A stretch of DNA of 64,000 bases, from NCBI GenBank assembly GCA_015680685.1, contig MNCI01034664.1:154996-218995 (forward strand), given 5' to 3'. This stretch comes from Gnetum montanum (Eukaryota; Streptophyta; Gnetopsida; Gnetales; Gnetaceae). The position numbers were made by a program, and so were the translations under genes. Positions 1-9,954 of this stretch are shown here, piece after piece. The notes below the pieces were generated by a model that saw only the letters and a program-made list of their open reading frames with translations, ran no database searches and was not told the origin of the DNA. Every line of letters begins with the position of its first letter. Position 1 is the first letter of the stretch.

Positions 1-1240
1 CGGCTTGGAAATGTACAGTCCCTTCTTAATAAGAACTTAAATGAATCGATGACTAGGCATTTCTCAAACTAAGGAAGGACTCACGGATTAAAAAGGGTGT
101 GACTTCAAAGGAACTTGATGCTTTTGTGTTAGTCATTCTCTTAGGTGATTGAATGTTTCTTCTTGAGTTTTCTTGTTGTTCCGATGTTACCCAATTATCG
201 GAAGCTAAGACAATAAAAATAAAATTATTTACATGGTGTGGTTCTCACGCATAAAAACATAAACCACAAAAAAAAAACAACAAAGTGAGAATTCAAAGCA
301 TACCCCTTAGACAAATAAACTTGGGCTACAAGCACTGGTTATGGAACCCAAAGTGTTCCCTCTAACTAAGGCCCTTCTTGCTTCCCATTCTATCCTTTGT
401 TTCATCGGTATGGTTGTGGCTCTTGGGGAGTGCATTCTTGTTGTCCAAGTGGATGGTTTAATCAAATCCATTGATGCGAAGTCACTAAATGTGGTTGGTT
501 TGAGGCCGGAGTTGGAATGAGAATTGCTAAGTCACATTAATCATAAAACACACAAGGGGCTGTACACCACCTTGTTCTTGAGATTCCATTCCATTTTCTT
601 CTCTCCATCCTTCTCTCCATTGTTCACCTCATTGCCGGTTGTATCATTAGTGTATATATTTTGGTAGATGCATTGTTTTCTTTTAGGTAAATTCTTGTGG
701 TTAAGACTTTAACTCTTGTTCCAAAGGACATTCTCGAAACCTATGAACTCTTTGAATGTGGGTTTGTCAGGGCATTAAGGGCATGAGCTTGCTTTGGGGA
801 GGACCCACTGACATTCCTATTTCGAGCATCCATTAACTTCTTTTCCCTAACATTCTTGCAATTAAATTTCTTTTTTTCATTACCATGTTGACATCCATTT
901 CATCAATGCTCTAGTTTTCCTTTTTTATCTATCTTTCTTACTCCTTTTCTTTCTCCATTTTAATGCTACCGGAGGTTCGCGATCAGTCATGGGGGTACAG
1001 GGCTTGATTTTTTCAATTTTCTCCTAACCCCGAAATTTTTAATTTTCTTCCTAACCCCTACACCTTTGGTAGTCATCAGTAACATATTCCCAAATCCGTA
1101 TCAGCCATACCACAACCTAGCCAATGGACTTACACCGAAGCAAGGTATCAATTACATGATGATTCAATTACCCTTGCTAATATACAATTGTGTTGTATGT
1201 GCAGATGACGGACATGCAACAACGGATTGGATCTGGAGCA
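1..1240 (+). mobile_element. Athila-like element A, 3' internal noncoding region (left half)
   Basis: This stretch aligns over most of its length, in reverse complement, with the 3' noncoding region of element C (about 34120-35400). Shared blocks include the CATGGTGTGGTTCTCACG segment near 233, the GGGGAGGACCCACTGACATTCC block near 797, and CCTTTGGTAGTCATCAGT near 1064. It is therefore the region between integrase and the 3' LTR of a plus-strand Athila-like retrotransposon whose 5' part lies left of the window. The homology stops at 1240 and resumes at 19401, so B interrupts it. No coding region is supported; short ORFs here are chance. Confidence 0.85.
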
Positions 1241-2472
1241 TGTACCGTCCGAAATCGTCGGTCTCCAGCTGGAAAGAAACAGAAACCAGGGGATCACAGG
1301 ACACGCACAAAAGACCCTACCTTCGCCTAAGGGCAAGCTGAAATGAACGAAGGTAGAGTACCTTGAGTGGTCCACACACGGATCAGGCAAGGATTTCCCC
1401 AAACGTACATCGAGGTGTTATACGCTGGGTTATACGTAAACGGCGTGAAAGATGCAAAACAGAGCGTAAACAACGTAATTGATGTAAACAGAGCGTAGAC
1501 GGCGTAAACGTAAACATAGAACAACATAAACAATGAACATGCAACAATTAATGCAAACTGTGACAGTTTTTTGGAAGAAAATGTAACAATGGCATTTCAA
1601 AATAAGAGTACAATGCATCAGTCTAACGCAGTTGTCAGTTTAACACAAGGCGGACGAAAAGCCTCGATGGATGCAGGGATGACTGTGGGCTGGTTTACAC
1701 TGTAGGCACAATGTAGAGGCTGTATGCTCAACGTAAAGGGTTGTCTAGCGTACAAGGTTCTCTACTCTAGTTCTTAGCGTCTCTGTTCTTCTTTGGTTTG
1801 CTCAAAATTTTTCCAACCGACCTCAATCTAGTGAAGAATTGGGGCTTTTATACAGGTTTTGATGTGAGACTCGGGTTGGGTGACACATGGCACGTTGACC
1901 GGGTGCAAAAGCGTAAAATTTACAAGTGTACAACATGTTACATTTGCTAAGCGTATACGCTATATCTGGTGGGCGTAGACTCTGGGCGTACACGCTGGGC
2001 GTATACGCTGGATGTGTTGGGCATATAGTCTCGGCGTATACGCTGTGAATGCTGGGCGTATACACTGTGGATGCTGCCTTGTACCAAGTCTTGCTTTGCA
2101 GTGCTATTTCTGTGCTGTCTTCGGGGATTGCATGTCGGGCGTATGCATCAATCGTACAAGATGGACATACTTGTGGGCCGTGTACGCTAGTCGTGCACGC
2201 TGGGCGTATACGCTGGACGTATACGCTGTGAACTTCAGCGTATACGTTAGGTGTATACGTTGTGAATGTGAACTCTGAGCGTATATGCTGGGCGTATACG
2301 CTGAAAATGTAGACTTGGGTGTATACGCTGAGAATGCATACTTTGCGAAAATTAAGCATCTGATCTCCGAAGTTATCATGTTTGATAACAGATATAGTCG
2401 TAGTCGTCTGTGGGTCGCAGTGACCTACTTCTTGTTGGAAAAGTACTAAGCTCGAAATTTTGTGGTGTTTCA
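1241..2472 (-). repeat. 3' LTR of element B (1232 bp)
   Basis: Direct repeat of 18160-19400 with scattered substitutions and small indels. In element orientation it starts TGAAACACCACAAAATTT and ends GGACGGTACA, giving TG...CA termini. The central part is packed with variants of GCGTATACGCTG. Reading this satellite-like sequence as protein gives long false ORFs rich in Val-Tyr-Ala and Arg-Ile-Arg. Confidence 0.93.
1845..2345 (-). promoter_or_regulatory. U3 palindrome array and TATA box in the 3' LTR of B
   Basis: About a dozen copies of the self-complementary core CGTATACG, mostly as GGGCGTATACGCTGG and variants, occupy about 1930-2340. In element orientation they are followed by TATAAAAGCCCC (TATA on the minus strand at 1852-1845). 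The layout, a palindromic array upstream of a TATA box, matches a U3 enhancer/promoter. The same arrangement is present in the 5' LTR with TATA at 18771-18764. Enhancer function is inferred; the repeats and TATA are seen. Confidence 0.65.
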
Positions 2473-2527
2473 TTGACCCCTCTTTGTTGACGCTTGGAGG
2501 AATCAACCCGAGAAGCGTCAACAAAGA
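2473..2527 (-). promoter_or_regulatory. Polypurine tract of B overlapping a 15-bp perfect hairpin
   Basis: On the minus strand CAAAGAGGGGTCAA directly precedes the 3' LTR start TGAAACACC, as expected for the primer of plus-strand DNA synthesis. The purine run overlaps one arm of an inverted repeat: arms 2481-2495 and 2513-2527 (core CTTTGTTGACGCTT and its exact complement) around a 17-nt loop. Confidence 0.75.
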
Positions 2528-3529
2528 AGTGCAAAACATCACAAGCAACTCGATAGAGACTTTGTCCTTTGCCACCTGACTAGACATCATCGCACCGTGT
2601 TTCGTAGTACATAGGATTGGGAAAGGGGAAATTTGTAGCTGGTAGGAAAATGGAAATTGTGGGGACTGGTAACTGACCAAGAGATTATTCTTGGTAAAGG
2701 GGATGCTCTGGTGTGTGTCATGCTGATCCTTATCAATAGCCATTATTTGGCAGACTCAGAATTCAGACATGCGATGTGCATCCTTTGGCGGAACAAGACT
2801 CTTGGTTAGTGTCCAAGAGGACTTGTTGGCAAGACCAAAGCCACATGATGATGCATTTAATTCTTTGGAGGAACAGGACCCTTCTTTGGGGCAATCTGTT
2901 GGCAGAGAGCCAAAGCCATGCAACTGGATGTTTCTTGATTGTTTTTGACATGAGTACTTGGTTCCAAGACAACTGCCTTCCCGCCTGGGGCTTATATGAA
3001 AAGTGTCAAGGGTCTTGATTGCTTTTTTTTAGGAGCTTTGCTTTGATCTTGTACTCATGCTCAAGTGCTATGTTGTGTGTTGCAACTACTTTAAAGTGTT
3101 ATAGTGTGCAACAACATGTTCAAAGTTTTGAGTGTATTGGGTATATTAGATGTGTGGCTGAGTAGAGTGTGTCGGTGAATAGATAGGGAATGTACTGGGA
3201 AATGGGGATGTACTAGTGAACGATTTGATTTAGTCTTGCCATGTGTGCTGTGAACAATGTCTCATCTTGCTGCTTATGACAAAGTGCATTCTTATGTGAA
3301 AACCTCTGAGTGTCATCCTGCAAACACAACTCCAAGGAAACAAGAAAACCGTGAGTGAATAAGCAAGCTTAGACTTAAACAACTACAGATGGAACAAAGA
3401 CACTAGAGGAGATTTCAAGCACTGTATATGAATGGCAGCAATGTTGGTAGGATCGTCTGATGGTGGGCGATGTAGTGATTCTAATGAAGTTTAAATGTGG
3501 TCGTGGATTGAGGAACCAAAGATGGAGTT
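2528..3529 (-). other. 3' noncoding region of B with a degenerate tandem duplication
   Basis: No coding signal. About 2779-2945 holds two diverged copies of a unit of roughly 88 bp, each with TTTGG[CA]GGAACA, a TTGGCA segment and CCAAAGCCA. The remainder is unremarkable spacer between integrase and the PPT. Confidence 0.5.
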
Positions 3530-3905
3530 GGCAGTTTATATTCTTAGAGGACTATCATGGGTTAGTCTTATGTCATGACTCGTTGGACATTGCCCGTTTA
3601 GCGTCGTGGCGGACATTACGTTGCTAGTTTCTAGTCTTAGCAGACCATGAAAAGGCAAACCAGTTTATAGTCTTAGCGAACTCTAGTGAATGCAACAGTG
3701 GCAGTTTACTGTCATGCCGGACGGGTGCTAGTTTATCGTCATTACGGACACTGTGTGGTATCAGTTTATCATTATGATCTAGGACGATCTGTGGTATCAG
3801 TTTATCGTCATGATCCAGGACTATTCTACGGTATCAGTTTACCATCATGATTCCAGGACAAGTTGTGGTATCAGTTTATAGTCGTGACACCAGGACTCGC
3901 ATGTA
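3530..3905. repeat. Hairpin-motif cluster 1 (downstream of integrase)
   Basis: About ten irregularly spaced copies of CAGTTTA followed by a short GTC...GAC inverted repeat, for example AGTTTATCGTCATGATCC with AGGAC following. The last four copies (about 3755-3895) are nearly regular at 40-45 bp and start GGTATCAGTTTA. Related clusters lie at 7553-7690 and 12980-13215, so this is a B-specific dispersed motif and not chance low complexity. Confidence 0.7.
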
Positions 3906-3910
3906 CCTGA

Positions 3911-4818
3911 CTATGTACAGACGTGGAATGGCTTCAGGAATGAGTGATTGGTTGGATTTGCAAGCTCATGCCCTTCCATATCAGCTAACTTGAATGCTCC
4001 ATTATTGTATGCTTTGGTGATCAAGTAGGGGCCTTCCCAGTTGGCTGAGAATTTTTCCGGGTGTTCCCAAACGACCTTGAGTACAAAGTCACCTTCTTTG
4101 ATGGGGCATTTATGAACGTCATGTCGATGGCGTTGCCGTTGCTGTTTTTGGTACCATTCGATTTGATCGAGTGCACGTATGCGCTCCTCTTCCACTGAGT
4201 CCAGGTCAATGATGCGCAGGTCATTATTTTGCCCTTCGTCGAGGAGTCCAAAAAGTGTGATCCTCAAAGATGGTACCTGCAATTCTAGAGGTAAAACAAC
4301 TTTTGAACCATAAACAAGACTATATGGCATTTTACCTGTTGAAGTTCTATGTGTTGTGCGATACGCCCACAATGGGTACACCAATTGTTCGTGCCATCTT
4401 CACTTGCTTTGGGTAAGCATCTTTTTGAGTATTGTAATGATTGTTTTGTTAGTGGCCTCTGCTTGCCCATTGCTCTGAGGGTAGTAAGGGGATGAAAATA
4501 AGTTTTTGATCCCCAGATTTTCACAAAAGGTTTTGGTTTCGGCACTGCTAAATTGCGGCCCATTGTGTTTTTGATCCCCAGATTTTCACAAAAGGTTTTA
4601 GTTTCGGCACTGCTAAATTGCGGCCCATTGTCAGTGATGATTGTCATGGGAATGCCAAAACAGGTTACAATATTTTCGAGAATGAAATTGCACACGTGTT
4701 TAGATGTAGTTTTTCGAAGGGGAACAACTTCTACCCACTTCATAAAATATTCTATTGCAGTTATGATGAAACTATGCCCTGCAGAAGATGAGGGTGTTAT
4801 TGGGCCGATAAGGTCCAA
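3911..4818 (-). pseudogene. Integrase catalytic core and C-terminal domain of B (frameshifted)
   Basis: The upstream part (4818-4640) shows an rve-type integrase core start with DLIGPITPSS and IITDNGPQFSS, carrying the first two acidic catalytic residues. A 65-bp tandem duplication (4503-4632) then throws the frame before the third catalytic position, and the C-terminal part continues in another frame from 4384 to 3911 (WAYRTTHRTSTGKMPYSLVYG, then WEGPYLITKAYNNGAFKLADM near the end). The domain normally joins viral cDNA to host DNA. It closes pol in Tat/Ogre elements and is followed here by hairpin-motif cluster 1. Non-functional as it stands. Confidence 0.85.
4503..4632. repeat. 65-bp tandem duplication inside integrase
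   Basis: Two adjacent copies of a 65-bp unit (TTTTTGATCCCCAGATTTTC through GCGGCCCATTGT) differ at about one base. The unit length is not a multiple of three, so it shifts the integrase frame. Near-identity of the copies points to a recent event, after or around B's insertion. Confidence 0.95.
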
Positions 4819-4845
4819 CCCCCACTTTTGAAAGGGCCATGTGAT

Positions 4846-5710
4846 TTACGCCGTGTGCAGCTCATTTGGTGGGACATGGATTAGGTTACTATGTCTCTGG
4901 GTACTACATGTTTTAGCCTTGGAAAGACAGTCATACTCCATGTGTGGCCAATAGTAGCCTAAGTGTCTAATCTTTGTTGCCATTGCTTTTGGTGCTATAT
5001 GTCCTCCGCATAATCCATCATGTACTTGTTCAACAATGGTTTGGGCATCAGTACTACTAATGCATGTTAGCAATATGCCTTCATAGGAACGGTGACACAA
5101 TGTGTCTCCTATCAATGCATATTGCTTAGAACATTTTCGTATCACGTCTTTTTGTGCGTTCGTTAAATGTTGCGGTGTTTCATCGCATAGAAGGTACTCC
5201 TTTATGTCATCGTACCATTCTATCGTGTGTGTTGTACTAATGGATGCAATTGGCAATGTATCAGGAGTATCAGTTATTGGTTTAGCACAACTAATTATGG
5301 AGCTTGGCAATGTGTAGAACATGTTAGGCGATATGTTTAATGCCAAGGTGGCTAGTGCATCTACGATGGTATTATCATTTCTAGAGATATGTTGCACATC
5401 GATGTTTTCGAATCGCCTCATTAAGTGTTTTGCCAAGTCACAATATGGTTGCAAATGTTGAGCTTTGCATGTATAAACATCTGTGACTTGGTTTAAGACC
5501 AGTTGTGAGTCTCCTCTGACCACAAGCCTTGTGATGTCTGAAGCTAGTGCTGCTGCGAGACCTCTAAGGAGACCTTCGTACTTTGCTATGTTGTTGGTAC
5601 AATGAAAGTTGAAACGGTAAGCAAAGGGTCTGATCTCCCTAGAGGGATAGGTGATGATGGCGGCAGCACTTCCCCCTCAAGAGGTGGATGCTCCATCAAA
5701 GTTTAGAATG
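4846..5710 (-). pseudogene. Archaeal-type RNaseH (aRNH) and integrase zinc-binding region of B
   Basis: Reading down from about 5710, the translation shows NFDGAST (first Asp), a following AKYEGLL (Glu) and VRGDSQLVLNQVT (Asp). This is the second, archaeal-type RNaseH that marks the Tat lineage, and it is additional to the ordinary RNaseH upstream. It runs into ISRNDNTIVDALATLAL and then the HHCC-type integrase N-terminus (LCGGHIAPKAMATKIRHLGY). The CxxC half of that finger is damaged (CSTQRH instead of CxxCQRH). There is a stop in the aRNH region near 5678. The extra RNaseH is thought to aid removal of RNA during reverse transcription. Confidence 0.82.
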
Positions 5711-5883
5711 GCATCGTAGTCGTTGGGCACTATGTCTATTGTGCTTACATTCTCATCCGGGAATTCTGGCTCTACTGTCGCTTGATCATGCGTTGGTGAC
5801 ATGGCGATTTGATTTGCTATGGCTTGACCCTTAACTGATGATTACGCTATGTAATGCAAGTCAAACTCAGCTATCATGGCTTT

Positions 5884-7560
5884 CTAATGGGCTATATGAC
5901 TTGTTTCATAAATGTTTCCTATGATGGCTCTGAGCACATTATCCTTGCAAATTATGTTAACTTGGTTACGGAAGAGGTAATGTCGCCATTTTCTTAAAGA
6001 AAAGATCAAAGCTAAACATGACCTCTCCATGTCGTTATACTTTTTCTCGTGGGAAACTAATGCATGGCTTAAGTAATATACAGGGACTGCGGTTCCGTCA
6101 TCTTGTTTTTGATAAAGCATAGATGCGATTGATGAATCCGAAGTGGCAAGGTAGATGTAAAACGGTTTATCGTTTTGAGGTGGATAAACCGTGGGTAGTC
6201 GAGCAAGTGCCGTTTTAATGTTATCGAATGCTTCTTGGCACTGTGGAGTCCATTCAAAATGGACATTTTTGTGTAGCAGGTGGTTCATAGGTTTTAGTTT
6301 GTTTGTCAGTTTTTCTATGAAGTGCCTGATAAACTGTAATCTACCTTGTAGACCTCGAAGTTCGATAAGGTTGCCGGGTGGTTTCAGGTTTGTTATGGCC
6401 TTAACCTTATCGGGGTCTACTCGTACCCCTGCTTCTGAGGCTATGAATCCAAGAATTTTGCCTATTTTAACGCCGAAGACACATTTCTTTGGGTTAAGCC
6501 TCAGTTCATACTTCAAACAACGTTTTAATACTAAGTTAAGATCTTGTACATGTTGTTCTGATGTTTTTGATTTAACCACAATGTCATCCACGTAGTCGTT
6601 GAGCGAGTGTAACATGTAATTGCTAAAAATGAATGTCATCGCCCTTTGATATGTGGCCCTAGCGTTCTTGAGACCAAAGGGCATCATTATGTAACAAAAG
6701 GTTCCCCATGGTGTCATAAAGGTAGTCCAAAGCTGATGCTCTGGGTTAATGCGTATTTGATTATATCCCGAGAAGCCATCCATAAAAGATAATAAGGCGT
6801 GCCCAACAGTCTAGTCAACAAGTTGATCGATGCTGGGTAGGAAAAAATCATCTTTTATGGTTGCAACATTTAAATTCCAGAAGTCAATGCATAAGCGAAT
6901 GCTTCCGTTCCTTTTCGGGATAATGACCATGTTGGATACCCACTTGGCGTAATCAACAGCCCGAATGAAACCAGCCTGATAAAGCTTGGTGATCTCATTA
7001 CGAACTGCCAATGCCACCTCGGGTTTAACCTTTCGTGCCTTTTGTTTTACCGGCCTCAATTTTGGATCAAGGATAATGTTATGCTGAACAATTTGAGGAT
7101 CTAATCCGGGCATGTCTATGTATGACCAAGCAAATGCTTTAATGTTTTCCCTGAGCACGTCCTCAATGTCTTTGGCTAGTTGCAGTTGTAGTAGTATGCT
7201 TAATTTTAATATTTTAATTTCCCCATTGGGCATGGTGATGGGGGTTTCGACCAACGGGTCTTCGGTGATATTTTCGACTTCTATGTCAAGGGGTTTTGGC
7301 ATACCTTTGTAGTTGTCTATCGTTTGCTGTGTTGAGGCTATGACTGCATCATCCATTGATAAACTTAAGTGGATGAGGTTTATGTCGATGTCCCTTGCAA
7401 TTTTGCCATATGGTCCATCAATGATTAACGGTGCGGTTAAATGCTGACAATCCATCAGGCTTGCTCCTGCCAATAAATAGAGAGCAGAATGAGCTAATGG
7501 GTATCGTTCTATGTTCTTTGGCAATTTAAATTGTGTGTATGTACATGATGGTGGTTTATC
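5884..7560 (-). pseudogene. Reverse transcriptase and RNaseH of B
   Basis: The ORF from about 7560 carries the Tat/Ogre-type pre-RT segment FAWSYIDMPGLDPQIVQH and RT fingers (NMVIIPKRNGSIRLCIDF). A single TAG near 6807 breaks it. The next segment (6783-5884) has FSGYNQIRINPE, TPWGTFCYIMMPFGLKNA, the catalytic YVDDIVVKS, LRLNPKKCVFGV and an RNaseH region (YYLSHALVSHEKKYNDMERS). It ends at a stop at 5884. The RT active site itself is intact. The ORF extends upstream to 7620, but the first 20 or so residues are translated hairpin-motif repeat, so the true protein probably begins near TQFKLPKNIERYPL. Gag-PR lies 6 kb upstream, across the antisense gene. Confidence 0.9.
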
Positions 7561-7690
7561 GTCACACCGGGACGCATGGCAATTTAAGGCCATACGGAGC
7601 CGCGGGTGGCAGTTTAACACCTTACCAGGCCAAATGTAATCCGCAAGTGGTAGTTTAAGGCCATACTAGGCCATGACAGCAGTTTAAGGC
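7553..7690. repeat. Hairpin-motif cluster 2 (upstream of RT)
   Basis: Five copies of the GTTTA motif: one GTC...GAC type (near 7553) and four of the AGTTTAAGGCCATAC...GGCC type up to about 7690. The GGCC/GGCC arms replace the GTC/GAC arms of cluster 1 while spacing is kept. Confidence 0.7.
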
Positions 7691-7699
7691 CGTACTGGG

Positions 7700-7960
7700 C
7701 CGAATATTGTTTACACTAGATTGTTCAGCGTGAATATGTGAAATTGGGTTCACAGGGGAACCGGGATGTAGTAATTTTTGTTTTATTTTAAATATATATA
7801 TATATTTTATATTTTTTGAGCAAATTTTAATTGAAATAAGTGAAAAAAGGCAAAAAAAAGGCAAAAAGTGACAAACCGTGAGGTGGCGACGACGGCAGTG
7901 GTGGCAGCGGCGGAGCAGCGGAGCGCTATATAAAGGGGGGGCGTCATTTGTTATTGCATT
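7700..7960 (+). promoter_or_regulatory. TATA-box promoter of the antisense gene in B
   Basis: TATATAAAG at 7927-7935 sits in a GC-rich setting (GAGCGC before it, GGGGGG after), about 30 bp ahead of a likely transcription start near 7960. The preceding 200 bp hold an AT-rich block (ATATATATAT at 7793-7804) and A-rich GCAAAAA runs. It faces the plus strand, opposite to B's polyprotein, and lies just beyond hairpin cluster 2. The function is inferred from position ahead of an exon series. Confidence 0.65.
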
Positions 7961-8980
7961 TTGAGCGTAAAATCCGAGTGTAACTGTAATCCGCTAAACC
8001 CCGTCGTAAGCATAAGCGTGAGCATAAAACCCAAACCCTGAGCGTAGATGCAAGCGACTAAACCTCGGCGTAAACGCAGAGCGTAGAGGTTCAAGCATCG
8101 ACGTAGAGATTCAGACTTCGGCATAAAGGCTCAGCGTAGGCATAAACAGTTTCAACCCTCAGCGTAAACTGTTGATCCCAGCATAGAGGACACCGAGATG
8201 GGCAAAGGCAAGGAAGTGGAAGGCCAAGGGAGGAAGGGTCCTGACTTGACCTTCGCAGAGGAGAGTAATGCCATACTGCAATGCCTGCCCAGGCCAAGGA
8301 TTCCATTGTGGCCCGGATCGTCACACAGGTAGGCTCTGATCCTGCCTCTGTTGGTTATTTTTATTTGTGCATGTTTCATAGTGTAGACAGTCTCATAGCG
8401 GGCTTCGTCATATACGTCGAGTGTAGAGAGTTAGCATAAAGGGTTTCGGCTTATACACCGAGCGTAAGTTCACGGCGTAGAGAGTCTCGATAGCGTAGAC
8501 TATTGTAGCGTAATTTGTTTTATCAGTGGACAACGTAAATAATTTTTTTGGCATGAAGCGTAGACAATTTTATCAGCGTATACGTTTCATAGGTCGTTTA
8601 CAGTGTCCAGCGTATATTGTTTACACAACGTATACACTGAAGGCTATTACGGCGTATACGTTGAGGGTTTCTACAGCGTAAACTGAGGTACAGCATAGAC
8701 CTATTTTCATGTAAACTGTTTTCGGCGTAAACTTATTTGCACAGGATTCAGCGTAAACCATTTGTACGGCGTATAGCGTAGACTGTTTACACTGTTCAGC
8801 GTGGACTGTTTACACGGCGTATACGCAGATGATTTTCACAGCGTATACGCTGAGCGTGAAATAGTTTTTTGTTAACGTATACGCTGGGCTTGGCAAAGTA
8901 TATGCCAAGTGTAAACAGTTCTTGATAGCGTATACACTGGGTTAGGTAGCGTATACGCTGAGCGTAAACAGTTAGCAATT
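7961..8980 (+). repeat. GCGTAxAC motif array in the leader and first intron of the antisense gene
   Basis: Dozens of copies of [AG]GCGTA[AGT]AC, including palindromic GCGTATACGC forms near 8826 and 8848, fill the 5' leader (7961-8197) and most of intron 1 (8329-9071). This is the same vocabulary as the B LTR (1420-2345) and the gag leader (17450-18100). The motif keeps the same plus-strand orientation in the last two places although their transcripts run in opposite directions. Confidence 0.8.
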
Positions 8981-9071
8981 TTTTCTAAGTGTCGGCCTAC
9001 AATGCGAACTTTTGTTTTTCATGTCATTTTGATGCATGGCTAATTTACGGTGGGATTTTGGTTGCTTGCAG

Positions 9072-9865
9072 GGACACTAAGCCTTTTCTTCCCGTTATTG
9101 AGCTAGTTGGGGTACTAACATGGTTTGGCCCCATTGAGGCTGATGAACCTACCCCGGATCTAACTGTTGACAACAATGGGGTCTGGTTCAGAGAAGGTGC
9201 GTGCGAATTCTTGGCCTTCATGCTGGACAATTTCGAAGTGGTTATCTGGTCGCACCTAAGTGAACTGGTGGTGCGGAGCGTGCTTGAGGCCATGTTGTTG
9301 GGAGCCGCGGAGGATGTCACGATCTTCATAGAAGACATCGACGAGGCGCCACTTGTAAATGAGGACGGTTCTTCCAGTGGGCCCAGGTCTATACACCCAT
9401 TAGCACACGTGTGGGTCTAATTGCCGCAAGGGTAGGACTACCTCAACAACACCCTATTTTTAGCCACGTGTGCGCACACACTGTTCCAGAATCCCCCTGG
9501 CATAGTGTACCGGGTGGATAGGTAGGATCGTTTAAGTTTGTTATTTCTTTTCGCCGTGTGGCATTTGCTTCTATTTTGACATCCGTTCGTTTGTAGGCCT
9601 AAAGTTAACCTAGATGGAACATGTGTTGAGGATGATGGGCTTGCTCTAGCTCGCACCGCTCTAGAGACATTTATGGCAGGTCCCACCCTTCGTGGAGCTG
9701 TATTAGCTCAAACTAAGGGTGCTATCGTTCACTTTCACAAACAGTTCTCTAGAGCGTTCGTAATGTGCCAAGCTCGTGGATGGTTGCATGAAGATTGGTC
9801 AGATAAGGGACCAGTCTTCCCCCGTGACTCTGGCTTAGGTAGCACTTCTAAGTCTACAACTGAAG
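9072..9865 (+). pseudogene. Exons 2-4 of the antisense gene: FCP1/NLI-interacting-like HAD region, catalytic Asp lost
   Basis: The order of motifs resembles plant NLI-interacting/FCP1-like HAD phosphatases. A beta-strand VIELVGVL sits where VLDLDG[TV]L is expected. Next come CEFLAFMLDNFEVVIWS (compare the conserved FL...FEVVIWS), SELVVRSVLEAML, then NNTLFLATCAHTLFQNPPG where [NT]LL[IV]DDSPYKALLNPP is usual, and a C-terminal EDDGLALARTALETFM. Both DxD aspartates (E and V here) and the later Asp pair (A-T) are missing, so phosphatase activity would not be expected. Exon 3 is short and intron 2 (9355-9435) has weak signals. The family call rests on motif order read by eye and could be wrong. Confidence 0.45.
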
Positions 9866-9954
9866 GTAAATGAAAATATGTTCTAAATGTGCTAACGTGT
9901 TTGTTCAACTACCGGGGGTTATACTGATATGATGATTTCGAATTGTATTTACAG

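Noticed and set aside
1823-2743. 306-codon minus-strand ORF rich in Val-Tyr-Ala and Arg-Ile-Arg-Pro repeats, and similar ORFs at 18747-19287
   Set aside because: It is the translation of the GCGTATACGCTG array inside the B LTR. Several frames on both strands stay open because the repeat lacks stops, so it is not evidence of a protein.
9387-9435. Alternative 49-nt intron (CCCAG|GTCTAT to GGGTAG|GACTAC) in the antisense gene
   Set aside because: Too short for a plant intron and it breaks the reading phase into exon 3. The 9355-9435 intron keeps phase.
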